This document shows, one piece after another, positions 25,582 to 34,810 of a stretch of 64,000 nucleotides of DNA. The stretch's first letter is position 1; each line of letters begins with the position of its first letter. Source of the stretch: Aneurinibacillus uraniidurans (lineage in GTDB: Bacteria; Bacillota; Bacilli; Aneurinibacillales; Aneurinibacillaceae); NCBI RefSeq assembly GCF_028471905.1, contig NZ_CP116902.1, positions 1,772,501 through 1,836,500 on the forward strand, written 5' to 3'. Position numbers and translations under genes: made by a program. The notes under the pieces were generated by a model. That model saw only the letters and a program-made list of their open reading frames with translations. It did not search any database and was not told the DNA's origin.

Positions 25582-27116
25582 GGGTCCTCCTTATGGTTTT
25601 GCGCGCGTCCTTGCCGGTTTGTTTGTTTAGGACGAATGGATAGAGGGCGCTTTTTCATCATCCAGATCGGTACGCGAAGAAACGTATCTTTTATGTCTGA
25701 TAGGCTCGAAAATGAAAGGAAGTTCATGTAGGGACTTCCTAATGACTTTAAAGACAGCAAATGTCCGATCAGTAACATCATTCCTGAAATGATGCCGATC
25801 ATCCCGAATATAGAAGCGAGAACCATCATAGGGAAGCGAAGAATTCGGATTCCAGCTGACATATCTAGATTCGGAATGATAAAAGAAGCGATGGCAGTCA
25901 CAGCTACTACGATTACCATGATATTACTGACAAGCCCGGCTTGCACGGCAGCTTGTCCAATTACGATACCCCCAACCACACCGATCGTTTGTCCGATAGG
26001 TGCAGGGAGGCGAATGCCGGCTTCACGAAGCATCTCTAGAGTTAGTTCCATCAGCAGCGCTTCAATAAGGGGCGGGAAAGGAACCCTTTCGCGTGATTCT
26101 GCAATGGATAAGAGCAGCTTAAGCGGAATAATTTCATAATGAAAAGAAACCATAGCGATATAAAATGCAGGCGCAAAAATCGCAATGAAAGCTCCAATAA
26201 AACGGAGCAGGCGAATAAAGGAGGCGACAATCCACCGGATGTTATAATCGTCAACCGTTTGAAAGAAAGCAGAAAAAGACATAGGTCCAATCAGAACCCC
26301 TGGCGAGCGATCTACAATAGTGGCGATTCGTCCCTGTAGAATATGCGAGGCTGCTGTATCAGGGCGTTCTGTAACGAAAAATTGAGGAAAAGGTGTATAG
26401 GCATGATCTTCAATAAATCCTTCTAGCTCACCCGTGTTAAGAATCGTATCGACCTTGATTTGGGCAATTCGCTTTTGCATTTCTTGAAGAAAATCTTGAT
26501 TTACAACATCCTGGAGATAAAGGAGTGAGACGGTTGACTTGCCCCGTTCACCGACTGTACATTTGATAACTTTTAATTCTCGAGTAGGGATATAACGACG
26601 AATCATCGAGATATTTTGACTGGCTGTTTCGGTGAAACCTTGATGCGAACTTTTAATCGATGATTCTACTTGCGGTTCCTGGATGGCACGCTGCGGCCAA
26701 TTTTGTGTTTCGAAACCGAATGCAAAAGAACATCCGTCAATAAACAGGATACTTTTTCCACCGAGAAGGTTCTGTTCAATCTCAGACCACTGCTCCATTT
26801 TTTTGATGGGGCTCATAGAGAGTGTTAATTCTAGGGGACCTTCTTGTTCCCACTTTTTATAGAGGAGTGGCGGAAGGATGTCTTTATTAATCATGTTCCG
26901 ATCTACTAAGCCATCTATATAAAAAAGGGCGGCCTTTTTTTGTGTTTGTAATAAGAATGTATGGGAAGTAAGATCCGGCATATTACTAAAAAACCTAGTT
27001 AGGTCCTGCATATTAACAGAGAGTGAAGAATCAATCTTGCTGTGTAAGAGAGCAGTCGCTTCATTTTGTGTAGAAATTGAGTTCTTTCCTCTGATCCAAT
27101 TGGTGAAAAAAGTCAT
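25578..27116 (-). CDS. gerAA: GerAA-type germinant receptor subunit
   Basis: 512 residues. An N-terminal soluble domain (to about residue 300) is followed by five or six membrane helices. The motif P-F-P-P-L-I-E-A-L-L-M-E and the R-L-P-A-P-I-G-Q-T-I-G-V-V-G-G segment are hallmarks of GerA/SpoVAF proteins. It is first in the three-gene operon; such operons are expressed in the forespore under sigma-G, but I did not identify the promoter with confidence. Confidence 0.92.
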   Translation of the reverse strand: MTFFTNWIRGKNSISTQNEATALLHSKIDSSLSVNMQDLTRFFSNMPDLTSHTFLLQTQKKAALFYIDGLVDRNMINKDILPPLLYKKWEQEGPLELTLSMSPIKKMEQWSEIEQNLLGGKSILFIDGCSFAFGFETQNWPQRAIQEPQVESSIKSSHQGFTETASQNISMIRRYIPTRELKVIKCTVGERGKSTVSLLYLQDVVNQDFLQEMQKRIAQIKVDTILNTGELEGFIEDHAYTPFPQFFVTERPDTAASHILQGRIATIVDRSPGVLIGPMSFSAFFQTVDDYNIRWIVASFIRLLRFIGAFIAIFAPAFYIAMVSFHYEIIPLKLLLSIAESRERVPFPPLIEALLMELTLEMLREAGIRLPAPIGQTIGVVGGIVIGQAAVQAGLVSNIMVIVVAVTAIASFIIPNLDMSAGIRILRFPMMVLASIFGMIGIISGMMLLIGHLLSLKSLGSPYMNFLSFSSLSDIKDTFLRVPIWMMKKRPLSIRPKQTNRQGRAQNHKEDP

Positions 27117-27310
27117 GTTGTTTCTCTTGCTCCCTTTTTATTTTTATTTAGTATGTGTAGCGTAGATAAGAAGATACACTTTAACTTTTCGAATCTATAT
27201 AAAGTGTGGCGTAAAAATAAAAAGGAAAGTCGGCAGGAAATAGCGAATGATTTATAATAGATAATAACCAAGTATGCCGATTTGTATTTTATTTTGAGGA
27301 GGACGTAAGT

Positions 27311-27871
27311 ATGTATGATATTCTCGTAATCGGAGCCGGACCAGCCGGTGCAAGCGCTGCTCTTATCGCGGCAAAGTCAGGCAAGAAAACGCTACTTCTG
27401 GACAGCAATCAAAGTATTACTAAAAAAGCGTGGATCGAAAATCATTACGGTGTAAAAGAGATTACAGGACCTGCTCTTGTTGAACTCGGACAGGAACAGG
27501 CGAAAAAGTTTGGTGCTGAGCTTGTGCAAACAAAAGTAGAGAACATCGAAAAATCGAGTGAAGGACTGCGGATCGACACCGAAAACGGTTCATTTGAAGC
27601 TCGCCATGTCATTCTTGCAACCGGTCTTTTCACTGATTTGGCAGAAAAAATCGGTGTTCAAACAAAAGCGGGTACCGAACCGCGTGTTAAAACAATTGTT
27701 GATGTCGATGCTTCTGGAAAGACAAGTGTAGAAGGGATCTGGGCTGCGGGAGGTATTGCGGGGAAAAGTTTGCATACGATTATTGTCGCAGGCGATGGTG
27801 CGAATGTTGCCATTAATATTATTAGTGAGTTGAATGGCGAGCGATATGTCGACCATGATGTGTTGAAATAA
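27311..27871 (+). CDS. Short thioredoxin-reductase-like flavoprotein
   Basis: 186 residues after TTGAGGAGG. FAD-binding G-A-G-P-A-G-A-S-A near the N-terminus and the second FAD motif G-I-W-A-A-G-G-I-A-G near residue 140. The central NAD(P) domain with the C-x-x-C disulfide, present in thioredoxin reductase, is absent. It is therefore a single FAD-domain protein of unknown electron donor. The next gene is another flavin enzyme. Confidence 0.8.
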   Translation: MYDILVIGAGPAGASAALIAAKSGKKTLLLDSNQSITKKAWIENHYGVKEITGPALVELGQEQAKKFGAELVQTKVENIEKSSEGLRIDTENGSFEARHVILATGLFTDLAEKIGVQTKAGTEPRVKTIVDVDASGKTSVEGIWAAGGIAGKSLHTIIVAGDGANVAINIISELNGERYVDHDVLK

Positions 27872-27929
27872 TTCGAGGTGATCCTTCGTATTATTGGGGA
27901 AGCAATGTCTAAAAAGGGGTAGAGAGCAG

Positions 27930-28952
27930 ATGACAACCTTATTTTCTCCATTCGCAAGTAAAGATTTACACGTGAAAAATCGTATCGTTCTACCACCGAT
28001 GTGCCAGTATGAAGTACATAAAAAAGACGGGGTTCCGACAGACTGGCATTTTGTGCATTATGTCAGCCGGGCTGTTGGTGGCTTTGGCCTGATTATTTTG
28101 GAGATGACGGCAGTCGAGCCGGATGGTCGGATCACAAATCGCGATCTTGGCTTGTGGTCGGATGAGCACATTCCAGCATATAAAAGAATCGTGAATAAGC
28201 TGCATGAATACGGTGCAAAAGCGGCGATTCAGCTTGGACATGCCGGAAGAAAAGCGACCGATGCTGCGATTCCGGTTGCTCCGTCGGCGATTCCGTTCGA
28301 TCAGGCATCAAAAGTGCCGCATGCATTAACAATGGAAGAAATCGAGCAGCAGATTGCCTATTTCCAACAAGCAGCGCTGCGTGCTGTGCAGGCGGGCTTC
28401 GACACGATTGAGATTCATGGTGCACATGGCTACTTGCTGCACCAATTTCACTCTCCACTCACTAATCAGCGGTCGGATGAGTACGGCCGCGATTTGACCC
28501 GATTCGGTGTAAAAGTTGTTGAGGCTGTTAAGAAAGTTATTCCAGAATCGATGCCGCTGATTATGCGTGTGTCGGCACAGGAGTATGTCGAGGGTGGATA
28601 CGACGTTTCGTATGCGATTGACATTTGCCGTGCTTACAAAGAAGCGGGCATTGATATTTTTCACATTACATCTGGCGGGGAAGGCCCGATCGGTTCTGGT
28701 GGTAGACCGGGAGTGGAAGCAGGGTATCAAGTTCCACTCGCCCAGGCGGTGAAAGAGGCGCTTGCAGTACCTGTAATTGCCGTCGGAAAGCTGGAAAATC
28801 CGACAGATGCGGCCCGTGTTGTGGAGAGTGGGCAGGCAGATTTTGTGGCAATTGGTCGCGGGGCGCTGCGCAATCCTTTCTGGGCGCTTCATGTAGCACA
28901 GGCCGAAGGGAATAAAGAAGTCATTCCGGCTGCGTATCAACGAGCATTTTAA
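27930..28952 (+). CDS. namA: NADPH dehydrogenase, old yellow enzyme family
   Basis: 340 residues, close to B. subtilis YqjM/NamA (338). ATG at 27930 after GGGGTAGAGAG. FMN barrel with P-P-M-C-Q-Y (Cys tuning the flavin), Q-L-G-H-A-G-R-K, H-G-A-H-G-Y-L-L-H-Q-F and A-I-G-R-G-A-L-R-N-P-F. It reduces activated C=C bonds of enones and nitro compounds with NADPH; in Bacillus it belongs to an oxidative/electrophile stress response. Confidence 0.9.
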   Translation: MTTLFSPFASKDLHVKNRIVLPPMCQYEVHKKDGVPTDWHFVHYVSRAVGGFGLIILEMTAVEPDGRITNRDLGLWSDEHIPAYKRIVNKLHEYGAKAAIQLGHAGRKATDAAIPVAPSAIPFDQASKVPHALTMEEIEQQIAYFQQAALRAVQAGFDTIEIHGAHGYLLHQFHSPLTNQRSDEYGRDLTRFGVKVVEAVKKVIPESMPLIMRVSAQEYVEGGYDVSYAIDICRAYKEAGIDIFHITSGGEGPIGSGGRPGVEAGYQVPLAQAVKEALAVPVIAVGKLENPTDAARVVESGQADFVAIGRGALRNPFWALHVAQAEGNKEVIPAAYQRAF

Positions 28953-28956
28953 AAAG

Positions 28957-29012
28957 AAAAAACATCCCGTATCCACCCTGATGCATAGCGATCGGATACG
29001 GGATGTTTTTTG
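28957..29012. terminator. Bidirectional terminator
   Basis: AAACATCCCGTATC...GATACGGGATGTTT with flanking A and T runs, between convergent namA and the rhodanese gene. Confidence 0.9.
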
Positions 29013-29013
29013 T

Positions 29014-29358
29014 TTATTTTTTACTTTCGACACACTCGTTCCAGGCGGTCATTCCGCCTTCAAGTGAGATCGCGTTTCGTCCACGTTCCTGCAGTAGCTG
29101 CGCAGCTTTTCCAGCTTTATTGCCGGTTGTACAGACAGTAATAATCTGTACGTCCTGCGGCAGACGATCAACTCGATCAAGGGCTTCCTTATCGTTGTCT
29201 CGCATGGCGACATAGGCAATATTATGAGTTTCTCGCCCCTCTACGTGCAGACTGCCTGCCTCGTATTTTTCCACATCCCGCACATCGAGAAACAGAACAG
29301 GCTTTCCTTCCGTGAGCATGCTCTGTACTTGTTGTGGTGATAGCTTCTCTTGATTCAT
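29014..29358 (-). CDS. Rhodanese-like sulfurtransferase
   Basis: 114 residues, ATG at 29358 behind GGAGGG. Single rhodanese domain: F-L-D-V-R-D near residue 26 and an active-site loop V-C-T-T-G-N-K-A-G with Cys near residue 73. Transfers sulfane sulfur between thiol carriers in the cytoplasm. A single small gene; partner unknown. Confidence 0.88.
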   Translation of the reverse strand: MNQEKLSPQQVQSMLTEGKPVLFLDVRDVEKYEAGSLHVEGRETHNIAYVAMRDNDKEALDRVDRLPQDVQIITVCTTGNKAGKAAQLLQERGRNAISLEGGMTAWNECVESKK

Positions 29359-29381
29359 TATGTATACCCTCCTTTTTTTGT

Positions 29382-30296
29382 TCATTGTAGCATAGTTTTT
29401 TCTACACACCCATTCTTTACATACGAAAACGTATCAAGAAACCGGCGAGCGCTCTGTGACACATATCGGTCACGGAGCCAGATGACCGCTGATTCGGACT
29501 GAATGCTAGCATCAATAAGATTCAGAATAGCAAACTCTTGTGCAGACTGTCTGGTCAGTGCGGAAGTGGGAAGTAAGGTGGCACCTACGCCTTCCCGAAC
29601 GAGCGAGAGCAGCATACTGGCGTTCGGGCATTCGCATACGACATTCGGTTTACACCCGTGCCGTCGGAATTCTTCGATTGTAACCTCATACGTTCCCGTT
29701 CCATTAATACGGTGCAAGAGCAGCAGGGGAACTTTCGCTAGGTCGGTTACATGAATGCTCCCATCTGGAAAATCAGCTTCCCATTCTTTGGGCATAACGG
29801 CAACGAACGGCTCGGGCGGCAGCGGAATCGAGGCGAACGTTGTCATGTCTACTGGGAGACGTACAAGTGCCAGCTCAATTTTTCGGCCGTGCAAATCTTC
29901 GGATAAGCGGAAGGAATCACCTTCCCGTAATTGAAAACGAAGCAGCGGATACTGTTCGCGGAAGTGACGAATGCGCTCGGGCAGGTAGGAAAAACAAGAT
30001 TGCACACACCCGATTGATAGCACGCCGCTGATTCCTTTACCGACTTGCTGTACTTCGGTTACAGTTTCAGTAAGCTGGTGCAATAGTTGCTCCGCTTTTT
30101 CATATAAGACGACTCCCGCCTGTGTAAGCTCCATTTGTCTGCCATTTCGTTCTATCAATTGTACACCAAGCTTCTGTTCGAGAAGCTTGAGCTGCAAGCT
30201 TAATGGCGGCTGAGCCATGTGCAGTCTCTTCGCTGCTCGTGTGATTTGTCCTTCCTCTGCGATTGTTACAAAATACCGCAGTTGCTTGATATCCAT
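29382..30296 (-). CDS. LysR-family regulator, divergent from hpa genes
   Basis: 304 residues. N-terminal winged helix (I-T-R-A-A-K-R-L-H-M-A-Q-P-P-L-S) and a periplasmic-binding-like effector domain. It is divergent from hpaB with a 145-base gap, the usual arrangement for LysR control of the neighbouring operon, so an aromatic acid inducer is likely (inference). Confidence 0.88.
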   Translation of the reverse strand: MDIKQLRYFVTIAEEGQITRAAKRLHMAQPPLSLQLKLLEQKLGVQLIERNGRQMELTQAGVVLYEKAEQLLHQLTETVTEVQQVGKGISGVLSIGCVQSCFSYLPERIRHFREQYPLLRFQLREGDSFRLSEDLHGRKIELALVRLPVDMTTFASIPLPPEPFVAVMPKEWEADFPDGSIHVTDLAKVPLLLLHRINGTGTYEVTIEEFRRHGCKPNVVCECPNASMLLSLVREGVGATLLPTSALTRQSAQEFAILNLIDASIQSESAVIWLRDRYVSQSARRFLDTFSYVKNGCVEKTMLQ

Positions 30297-30441
30297 TTAA
30301 TCGCTCCCGTCTGCTGATTTCTATACTTTTTTCATATACATAATTAATAAAATCGGTATTTTTCATATAGAGTAGCACATGCTAGTATAATAAATAAAGA
30401 AAATTATGTAATTTCAGATAATATATGAGGGGGAATTGTAC

Positions 30442-31917
30442 ATGGCGGCACGTACGGGACAGCAGTATTTGGAAGCGCTTACTAAAGCGAATAATGAAGT
30501 ATGGATTCACGGAGAGCGGGTAGAGAACGTTGCGGAACATCCGGCGTTCCGCAACATTGTGCAGAGCCTGGTGAATCTGTATGATCTTCAGCATGAAAAA
30601 GCAGACAAAATGCTTTATACATCACCGACAACGGGCAATCAAGTAGGTCTGTCGTTCATTGAACCAAAGACAAAAGAAGATTTGTTCGCCCGCCGTGAGA
30701 TGATTACAGAATGGGCTCGCTACTCGGGCGGCATGATGGGGCGTTCCCCGGACTATTTGAATACGAGTGTCATGTCGTTTGGAACAGCTGGTTCTTTCTT
30801 TGCCCAGGGTGATCCGCGGTTCGCAGAAAATGCACGCAACTACTATGAATACTGTCGGGAGAATGACATTAGCCTAACGCATACGCTCATTCATCCACAG
30901 GTGAATCGCTCGAAAATGCAGTCTGAACAAAAAGACCCGTATCTCTCAGCTCGTATCGTCGAGAAAAACGAGGACGGCATTGTCGTAAATGGCTGCCGCC
31001 TTCTAGCAACACTCGGTGGGGTAACAGACGAAATCGTGGTGTTCCCTTCTACATTGAATAAGGCGACATCGCAGGATGATCCGTATGCGTTTGCGTTTGC
31101 GATTCCAAACAATACGCCAGGCTTAAAATTCATGTGCCGTGAATCGTTCGATTATGGTCGCAATCAGTGGGATCACCCACTTGGCGCACGCTTCGATGAA
31201 AGTGATGCGATTGTCGTATTTGATAATGTATTAGTACCTTGGGATCGTGTGTTTGTGTGTGAAAGCACAGACATTTGTAACCGTACGTACGTCGAGACGA
31301 ATGCCGTTGTTCATATGACGCATCAAGTTGTCGCGAAAAACATCGCTAAAACAGAATTTACGCTCGGTGTCATCTTGAGCATTATTGATGCAATCGGGAT
31401 TGAGCAGTTCCAGCACGTGAAAGAAAAAGCATCAGAAGTAATGATCGCGCTTGAGGTGATGCGCTCGCATATGTACCGTGCGGAACATAATGCGGCAATT
31501 GATAAATATGGCAATATGACACCGGACTTCGCACCGCTTAATGCGGCACGTAACTGGTATCCGAAAATGTATCAGCGCATTGTAGAAATCATTCGTATCT
31601 TAGGTTCCTCCGGTCTGATGGCGATTCCGACAGAGGCTGACTTTGATCATGCCGAGATTGGTCCGCTTATGCACCGTTTCAACCAGGGGGCAAATATTGA
31701 TGGCTATGATCGCGTACAGTTGTACCGTCTCGCATGGGACATTGCGATTAGCGCATTCGGCAATCGGCAGGCGCTGTATGAGTACTATTTCTTCGGTGAT
31801 CCGGTTCGCATGTCGAATGTGTATTATGACATGTACAATAAACAGCCGTACAAAGATCTCGTAACAGAGTTCTTGAGCCGTGCCAAAAATCCAAATCATA
31901 AATACGCAGGGGTATAA
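30442..31917 (+). CDS. hpaB: 4-hydroxyphenylacetate 3-monooxygenase, oxygenase component
   Basis: 491 residues. ATG at 30442, eight bases after GAGGGGG. HpaB/HpaH-type flavin-dependent hydroxylase: R-M-I-T-E-W-like N-terminus, the D-Y-L-N and F-Q/F-A-like substrate region, and A-R-N-W-Y-P-K-M-Y-Q-R. It uses FADH2 from a separate reductase (HpaC), which is not in this window, to make homoprotocatechuate. It begins the hpaB-hpaG1-hpaG2-hpaF operon. Confidence 0.88.
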   Translation: MAARTGQQYLEALTKANNEVWIHGERVENVAEHPAFRNIVQSLVNLYDLQHEKADKMLYTSPTTGNQVGLSFIEPKTKEDLFARREMITEWARYSGGMMGRSPDYLNTSVMSFGTAGSFFAQGDPRFAENARNYYEYCRENDISLTHTLIHPQVNRSKMQSEQKDPYLSARIVEKNEDGIVVNGCRLLATLGGVTDEIVVFPSTLNKATSQDDPYAFAFAIPNNTPGLKFMCRESFDYGRNQWDHPLGARFDESDAIVVFDNVLVPWDRVFVCESTDICNRTYVETNAVVHMTHQVVAKNIAKTEFTLGVILSIIDAIGIEQFQHVKEKASEVMIALEVMRSHMYRAEHNAAIDKYGNMTPDFAPLNAARNWYPKMYQRIVEIIRILGSSGLMAIPTEADFDHAEIGPLMHRFNQGANIDGYDRVQLYRLAWDIAISAFGNRQALYEYYFFGDPVRMSNVYYDMYNKQPYKDLVTEFLSRAKNPNHKYAGV

Positions 31918-31937
31918 CGTGTGAGTGAACGGCAGGC

Positions 31938-31972
31938 GGACCGGTGAAAGAGCTTTCTTTTCCCGGTCTGTT
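31938..31972 (+). terminator. Intercistronic hairpin after hpaB
   Basis: GACCGG.GAAAG/CTTTC...CCGGTC stem followed by TGTTTGTG, between hpaB and hpaG1. It could be a weak terminator or an mRNA-stability element. Confidence 0.5.
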
Positions 31973-31999
31973 TGTGCATTTGAAAAAAGGAGGAACGAG

Positions 32000-32791
32000 A
32001 TGAGTAGAGCGGTAATCAAGCAAGCAGGACGGCCCCAGACAGAAGAAGCGACGGTACATTTGGCCGAACGTACAGTAGAAGTGAACGGAACCCAGTACGA
32101 TAGTAATTATCTGACCTTTGAAGCTCCAGTAGCAGGCACGATTTATGGTGCACAGTTAAACTACAAAGGGGCACTTGCTGCACTCGGTGAGGCAGTGAAC
32201 GAAGCGCCATATATGGCAGCGCCTAATGCACCAATTTTGTACATGAAACCCGCTAATACCATTGCAGCGCATAAGGCTGCTATTCCACTGCCGGATGATG
32301 TGCCAGAGCTTGCGATGGGAGCAGCACTTGGCGTTGTTATCGGTCGCACCGCGACCCGTGTGTGTGAGTCGGAGGCACTCGATTACGTAGCTGGCTATAC
32401 CGTAGTGAATGATGTAAGCATTCCCCACATAAATGTGTACCGTCCGGCGATTCGCCAGCAAGCACGGGATGGGTTTTGTCCGATTGGACCGTGGGTAATC
32501 GAGCGAGATGCTGTTGCGAATCCGGATGTACTCGGAGTGCGGGTGTTTATTAATGGTGAGCTGCGTCAAGAAAATACGACCGCGAATCTGATTCGTTCGG
32601 TCGCTCGTCTCCTGGTAGACGTGACGGATTTTATGACGCTCAATCCCGGGGATGTGCTGCTTGTCGGCGTGCCGGAAGATGCTCCACTCGCTGGAGCAGG
32701 CGATCAGGTGCGGATCGAGATTGATGAAGTGGGCTGGTTGGAGAATACAGTTGTACCGGAACGTGACTGGATGGAGGGGAGAGCGGTATGA
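32000..32791 (+). CDS. hpaG1: HpcE/HpaG N-terminal-half protein (FAH family)
   Basis: 263 residues, ATG at 32000 after AAAGGAGGAAC. It corresponds to the N-terminal half of the duplicated E. coli HpcE/HpaG enzyme (Y-R-P-A-I-R-Q-Q-A-R-D-G-F-C-P-I-G). Where the partner gene has the metal motif E-C-E, this one has G-A-A, so it probably does not bind metal there. It likely works with the next gene in decarboxylation and isomerisation steps of homoprotocatechuate breakdown. Stop overlaps the next start (ATGA). Confidence 0.85.
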   Translation: MSRAVIKQAGRPQTEEATVHLAERTVEVNGTQYDSNYLTFEAPVAGTIYGAQLNYKGALAALGEAVNEAPYMAAPNAPILYMKPANTIAAHKAAIPLPDDVPELAMGAALGVVIGRTATRVCESEALDYVAGYTVVNDVSIPHINVYRPAIRQQARDGFCPIGPWVIERDAVANPDVLGVRVFINGELRQENTTANLIRSVARLLVDVTDFMTLNPGDVLLVGVPEDAPLAGAGDQVRIEIDEVGWLENTVVPERDWMEGRAV

Positions 32792-33546
32792 AACGAGCAC
32801 GTGTAGCCTATATGGGAGCCATTCATAGCGCAGTCGAAATAGAAGGGAACGTGAAGCTGGAAGATGGACGTGTTGTGGCCGAAGAAGAGGTGATCTGGCT
32901 GCCGCCGATTGAGCCGCGCACCGTGTTTGCCCTCGGCCTAAACTATGCGGATCATGCGGCGGAGCTGGCGTTTACGGCACCGACCGAACCGCTTGTGTTT
33001 CTCAAAGGGCCAAATACGTTTATTGGTCATCGCGGACAAACGCGCCGTCCCGCAGATGTGACATACATGCATTATGAATGTGAACTTGGTGTCGTGATTG
33101 GGCGTCCGGCACGCAACGTAAAGAAGGAAGACGCATATGACTATGTTGCTGGCTATACGGTTGCGAATGATTATGCGATCCGTGACTATTTAGAGAACTA
33201 TTATCGCCCGAATTTGCGAGTTAAAAATCGGGATACGTGTACACCGATTGGGCCGTGGTTAGTGGATGCTGCGGACGTAGCCGATCCGATGAATCTAACA
33301 CTGCGCACGTATGTAAATGGCAAGGTTGTGCAAGAAGGAAATACAGCTGACATGATTTTCAGCATCCCTGTGTTGATTGAATACTTGAGTAGTTTTATGA
33401 CGTTAAGTCCAGGGGATATCATTTTGACCGGTACGCCAAAGGGCTCGGTTGACACAAAAGTGGGGGATGAAGTCGTAACGGAAGTCGAGGGAATTGGACG
33501 CTTGTGCAATACGATTGTCGGAGATGAGACATTTACGTGTACATAG
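32788..33546 (+). CDS. hpaG2: HpcE/HpaG C-terminal-half protein (FAH family)
   Basis: 252 residues. Matches the C-terminal half of HpcE: G-L-N-Y-A-D-H-A-A-E, the metal ligands in Y-E-C-E-L-G-V-V-I-G, N-D-Y-A-I-R-D-Y-L-E-N-Y-Y-R-P-N-L-R and T-G-T-P-K-G. Together with hpaG1 it reconstitutes the bifunctional 5-oxopent-3-ene-1,2,5-tricarboxylate decarboxylase/HHDD isomerase from two chains rather than one. Confidence 0.88.
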   Translation: MKRARVAYMGAIHSAVEIEGNVKLEDGRVVAEEEVIWLPPIEPRTVFALGLNYADHAAELAFTAPTEPLVFLKGPNTFIGHRGQTRRPADVTYMHYECELGVVIGRPARNVKKEDAYDYVAGYTVANDYAIRDYLENYYRPNLRVKNRDTCTPIGPWLVDAADVADPMNLTLRTYVNGKVVQEGNTADMIFSIPVLIEYLSSFMTLSPGDIILTGTPKGSVDTKVGDEVVTEVEGIGRLCNTIVGDETFTCT

Positions 33547-33580
33547 TCAGCAGCACTTGTAAACAGGGGGGAGAAAAAGC

Positions 33581-33967
33581 ATGCCGCATATTATTGTCGA
33601 ATATACGGATAACGTAAAGGCAGAAGGGGACATTTCCGGACTTCTCCAAAAAATCAACGATGTTTTGATCGGGCGTGCGCCGCTATTTCCGATTGGGGGC
33701 ATTCGTTCGCGGGCGATTGAATTGCAGGATTACTGCGTGGCGGACGGAACAGCGGACGATGCGTTCGTCCATGTGACGCTAAAAATTGGGGCAGGGCGGT
33801 CTGAAGCAGATAAGAAGGCTGTATGTGATGAACTGTTTGCGACGGTAAAAGATCATTTTGCCGAGCTGTTTGCGACACGTTATCTGGCGCTGTCTATGGA
33901 ATTAGTAGAATTCAGTGAAGCGGGGACATATAAGCATAACAATATTCATGTGCGTTACAAGAAATAG
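33581..33967 (+). CDS. hpaF: 5-carboxymethyl-2-hydroxymuconate isomerase
   Basis: 128 residues, near E. coli HpcD (126). Starts M-P-H-I-I-V-E, leaving the catalytic Pro1; G-I-R-S-R and V-T-L-K-I-G-A-G-R-S are conserved. It isomerises CHM to COHED in the homoprotocatechuate meta pathway. It is the last gene of the operon; the ring-cleavage dioxygenase (hpaD) and aldehyde dehydrogenase (hpaE) are not here. Confidence 0.9.
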   Translation: MPHIIVEYTDNVKAEGDISGLLQKINDVLIGRAPLFPIGGIRSRAIELQDYCVADGTADDAFVHVTLKIGAGRSEADKKAVCDELFATVKDHFAELFATRYLALSMELVEFSEAGTYKHNNIHVRYKK

Positions 33968-33970
33968 GGT

Positions 33971-34008
33971 AGGGAGCTGCCTGCAATGGTAGCTAGTTCG
34001 GCAGCTCG
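33971..34008. terminator. Terminator-like hairpin between convergent genes
   Basis: GAGCTGCC...GGCAGCTC stem directly after hpaF, overlapping the end of the convergent TRIC-type gene. No clear T run. Confidence 0.5.
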
Positions 34009-34601
34009 CGTAATCGTAAATGCCATTTGTATACAATAGAAAGCATACGCAGTATCGTTACAACTACGAACAACGAATACAATTCGACTACATTGTTTGG
34101 ATCTACCCACCGTAAGCCAATCACGACCCCGACTAGAATGGCCCATACGGCATAAATCTCCTGTTGGAGAATCATCGGTTTTCGGCGGGCCAGTACATCG
34201 CGCAGCATTCCCCCGCCGATGCCGGTTACAATCGAAGACAGAATAACGGCCCCAAGCGGCAAATGGAAGCTAAGCGCAAAAATCGCTCCTTGTATCGCAA
34301 ATGCCGATAGTCCGACGGCATCAAAAAAGTCATTCCAGCGATTCCAGGAATCCAACCATTTTTTCGGCAGCATATAAATGATCGTAATAGCCACTAACGC
34401 AATGTAAAGCAGTGAGCCTTGCTCCCAGATTGGTTTAACAGGTAGACCCATTAATACACAGCGAATATAGCCGCCTCCAAATGATGCGGCCAAACCGAGA
34501 ACGTATACGCCGAATATATCATATTTTTCCTGGAGGGCAACAATTGCGCCACTAAAAGCAAAAGCGATAATCGCCATACTATTAAAAAAGTCCCATTCCA
34601 T
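33993..34601 (-). CDS. TRIC/UPF0126-family membrane channel protein
   Basis: 202 residues with seven hydrophobic segments in two repeats. Each repeat carries the family glycine motif: G-G-G-Y-I-R and G-G-G-M-L-R-D-V-L-A-R-R-K-P. Bacterial relatives (YicG/YadS) form trimeric cation channels resembling animal TRIC. It forms a single-gene unit with a weak GAGGCGAT ribosome site. Confidence 0.85.
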   Translation of the reverse strand: MEWDFFNSMAIIAFAFSGAIVALQEKYDIFGVYVLGLAASFGGGYIRCVLMGLPVKPIWEQGSLLYIALVAITIIYMLPKKWLDSWNRWNDFFDAVGLSAFAIQGAIFALSFHLPLGAVILSSIVTGIGGGMLRDVLARRKPMILQQEIYAVWAILVGVVIGLRWVDPNNVVELYSLFVVVTILRMLSIVYKWHLRLRELPN

Positions 34602-34810
34602 GCTGATCGCCTCAAGTCAAGAAGTCATTTTACAAAATGCTGATTCAAAGTATAAAGTTGTAAGCGTTTTTCGTTCAATGTGGAAGTAACCAAAAAAAGC
34701 ATATGTAATTTGTGGATTTCCACAAACCCGCTGAAAAATAATCATCCATTTGTCACACTTCATAAACTCAGATAAAATAAACCTACATATAAAATATAGG
34801 CGGGGATTGC

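Noticed and set aside
31925-31999. N-terminal extension of hpaG1 from 31925
   Set aside because: It covers the intercistronic hairpin; AAAGGAGGAAC directly precedes the ATG at 32000.
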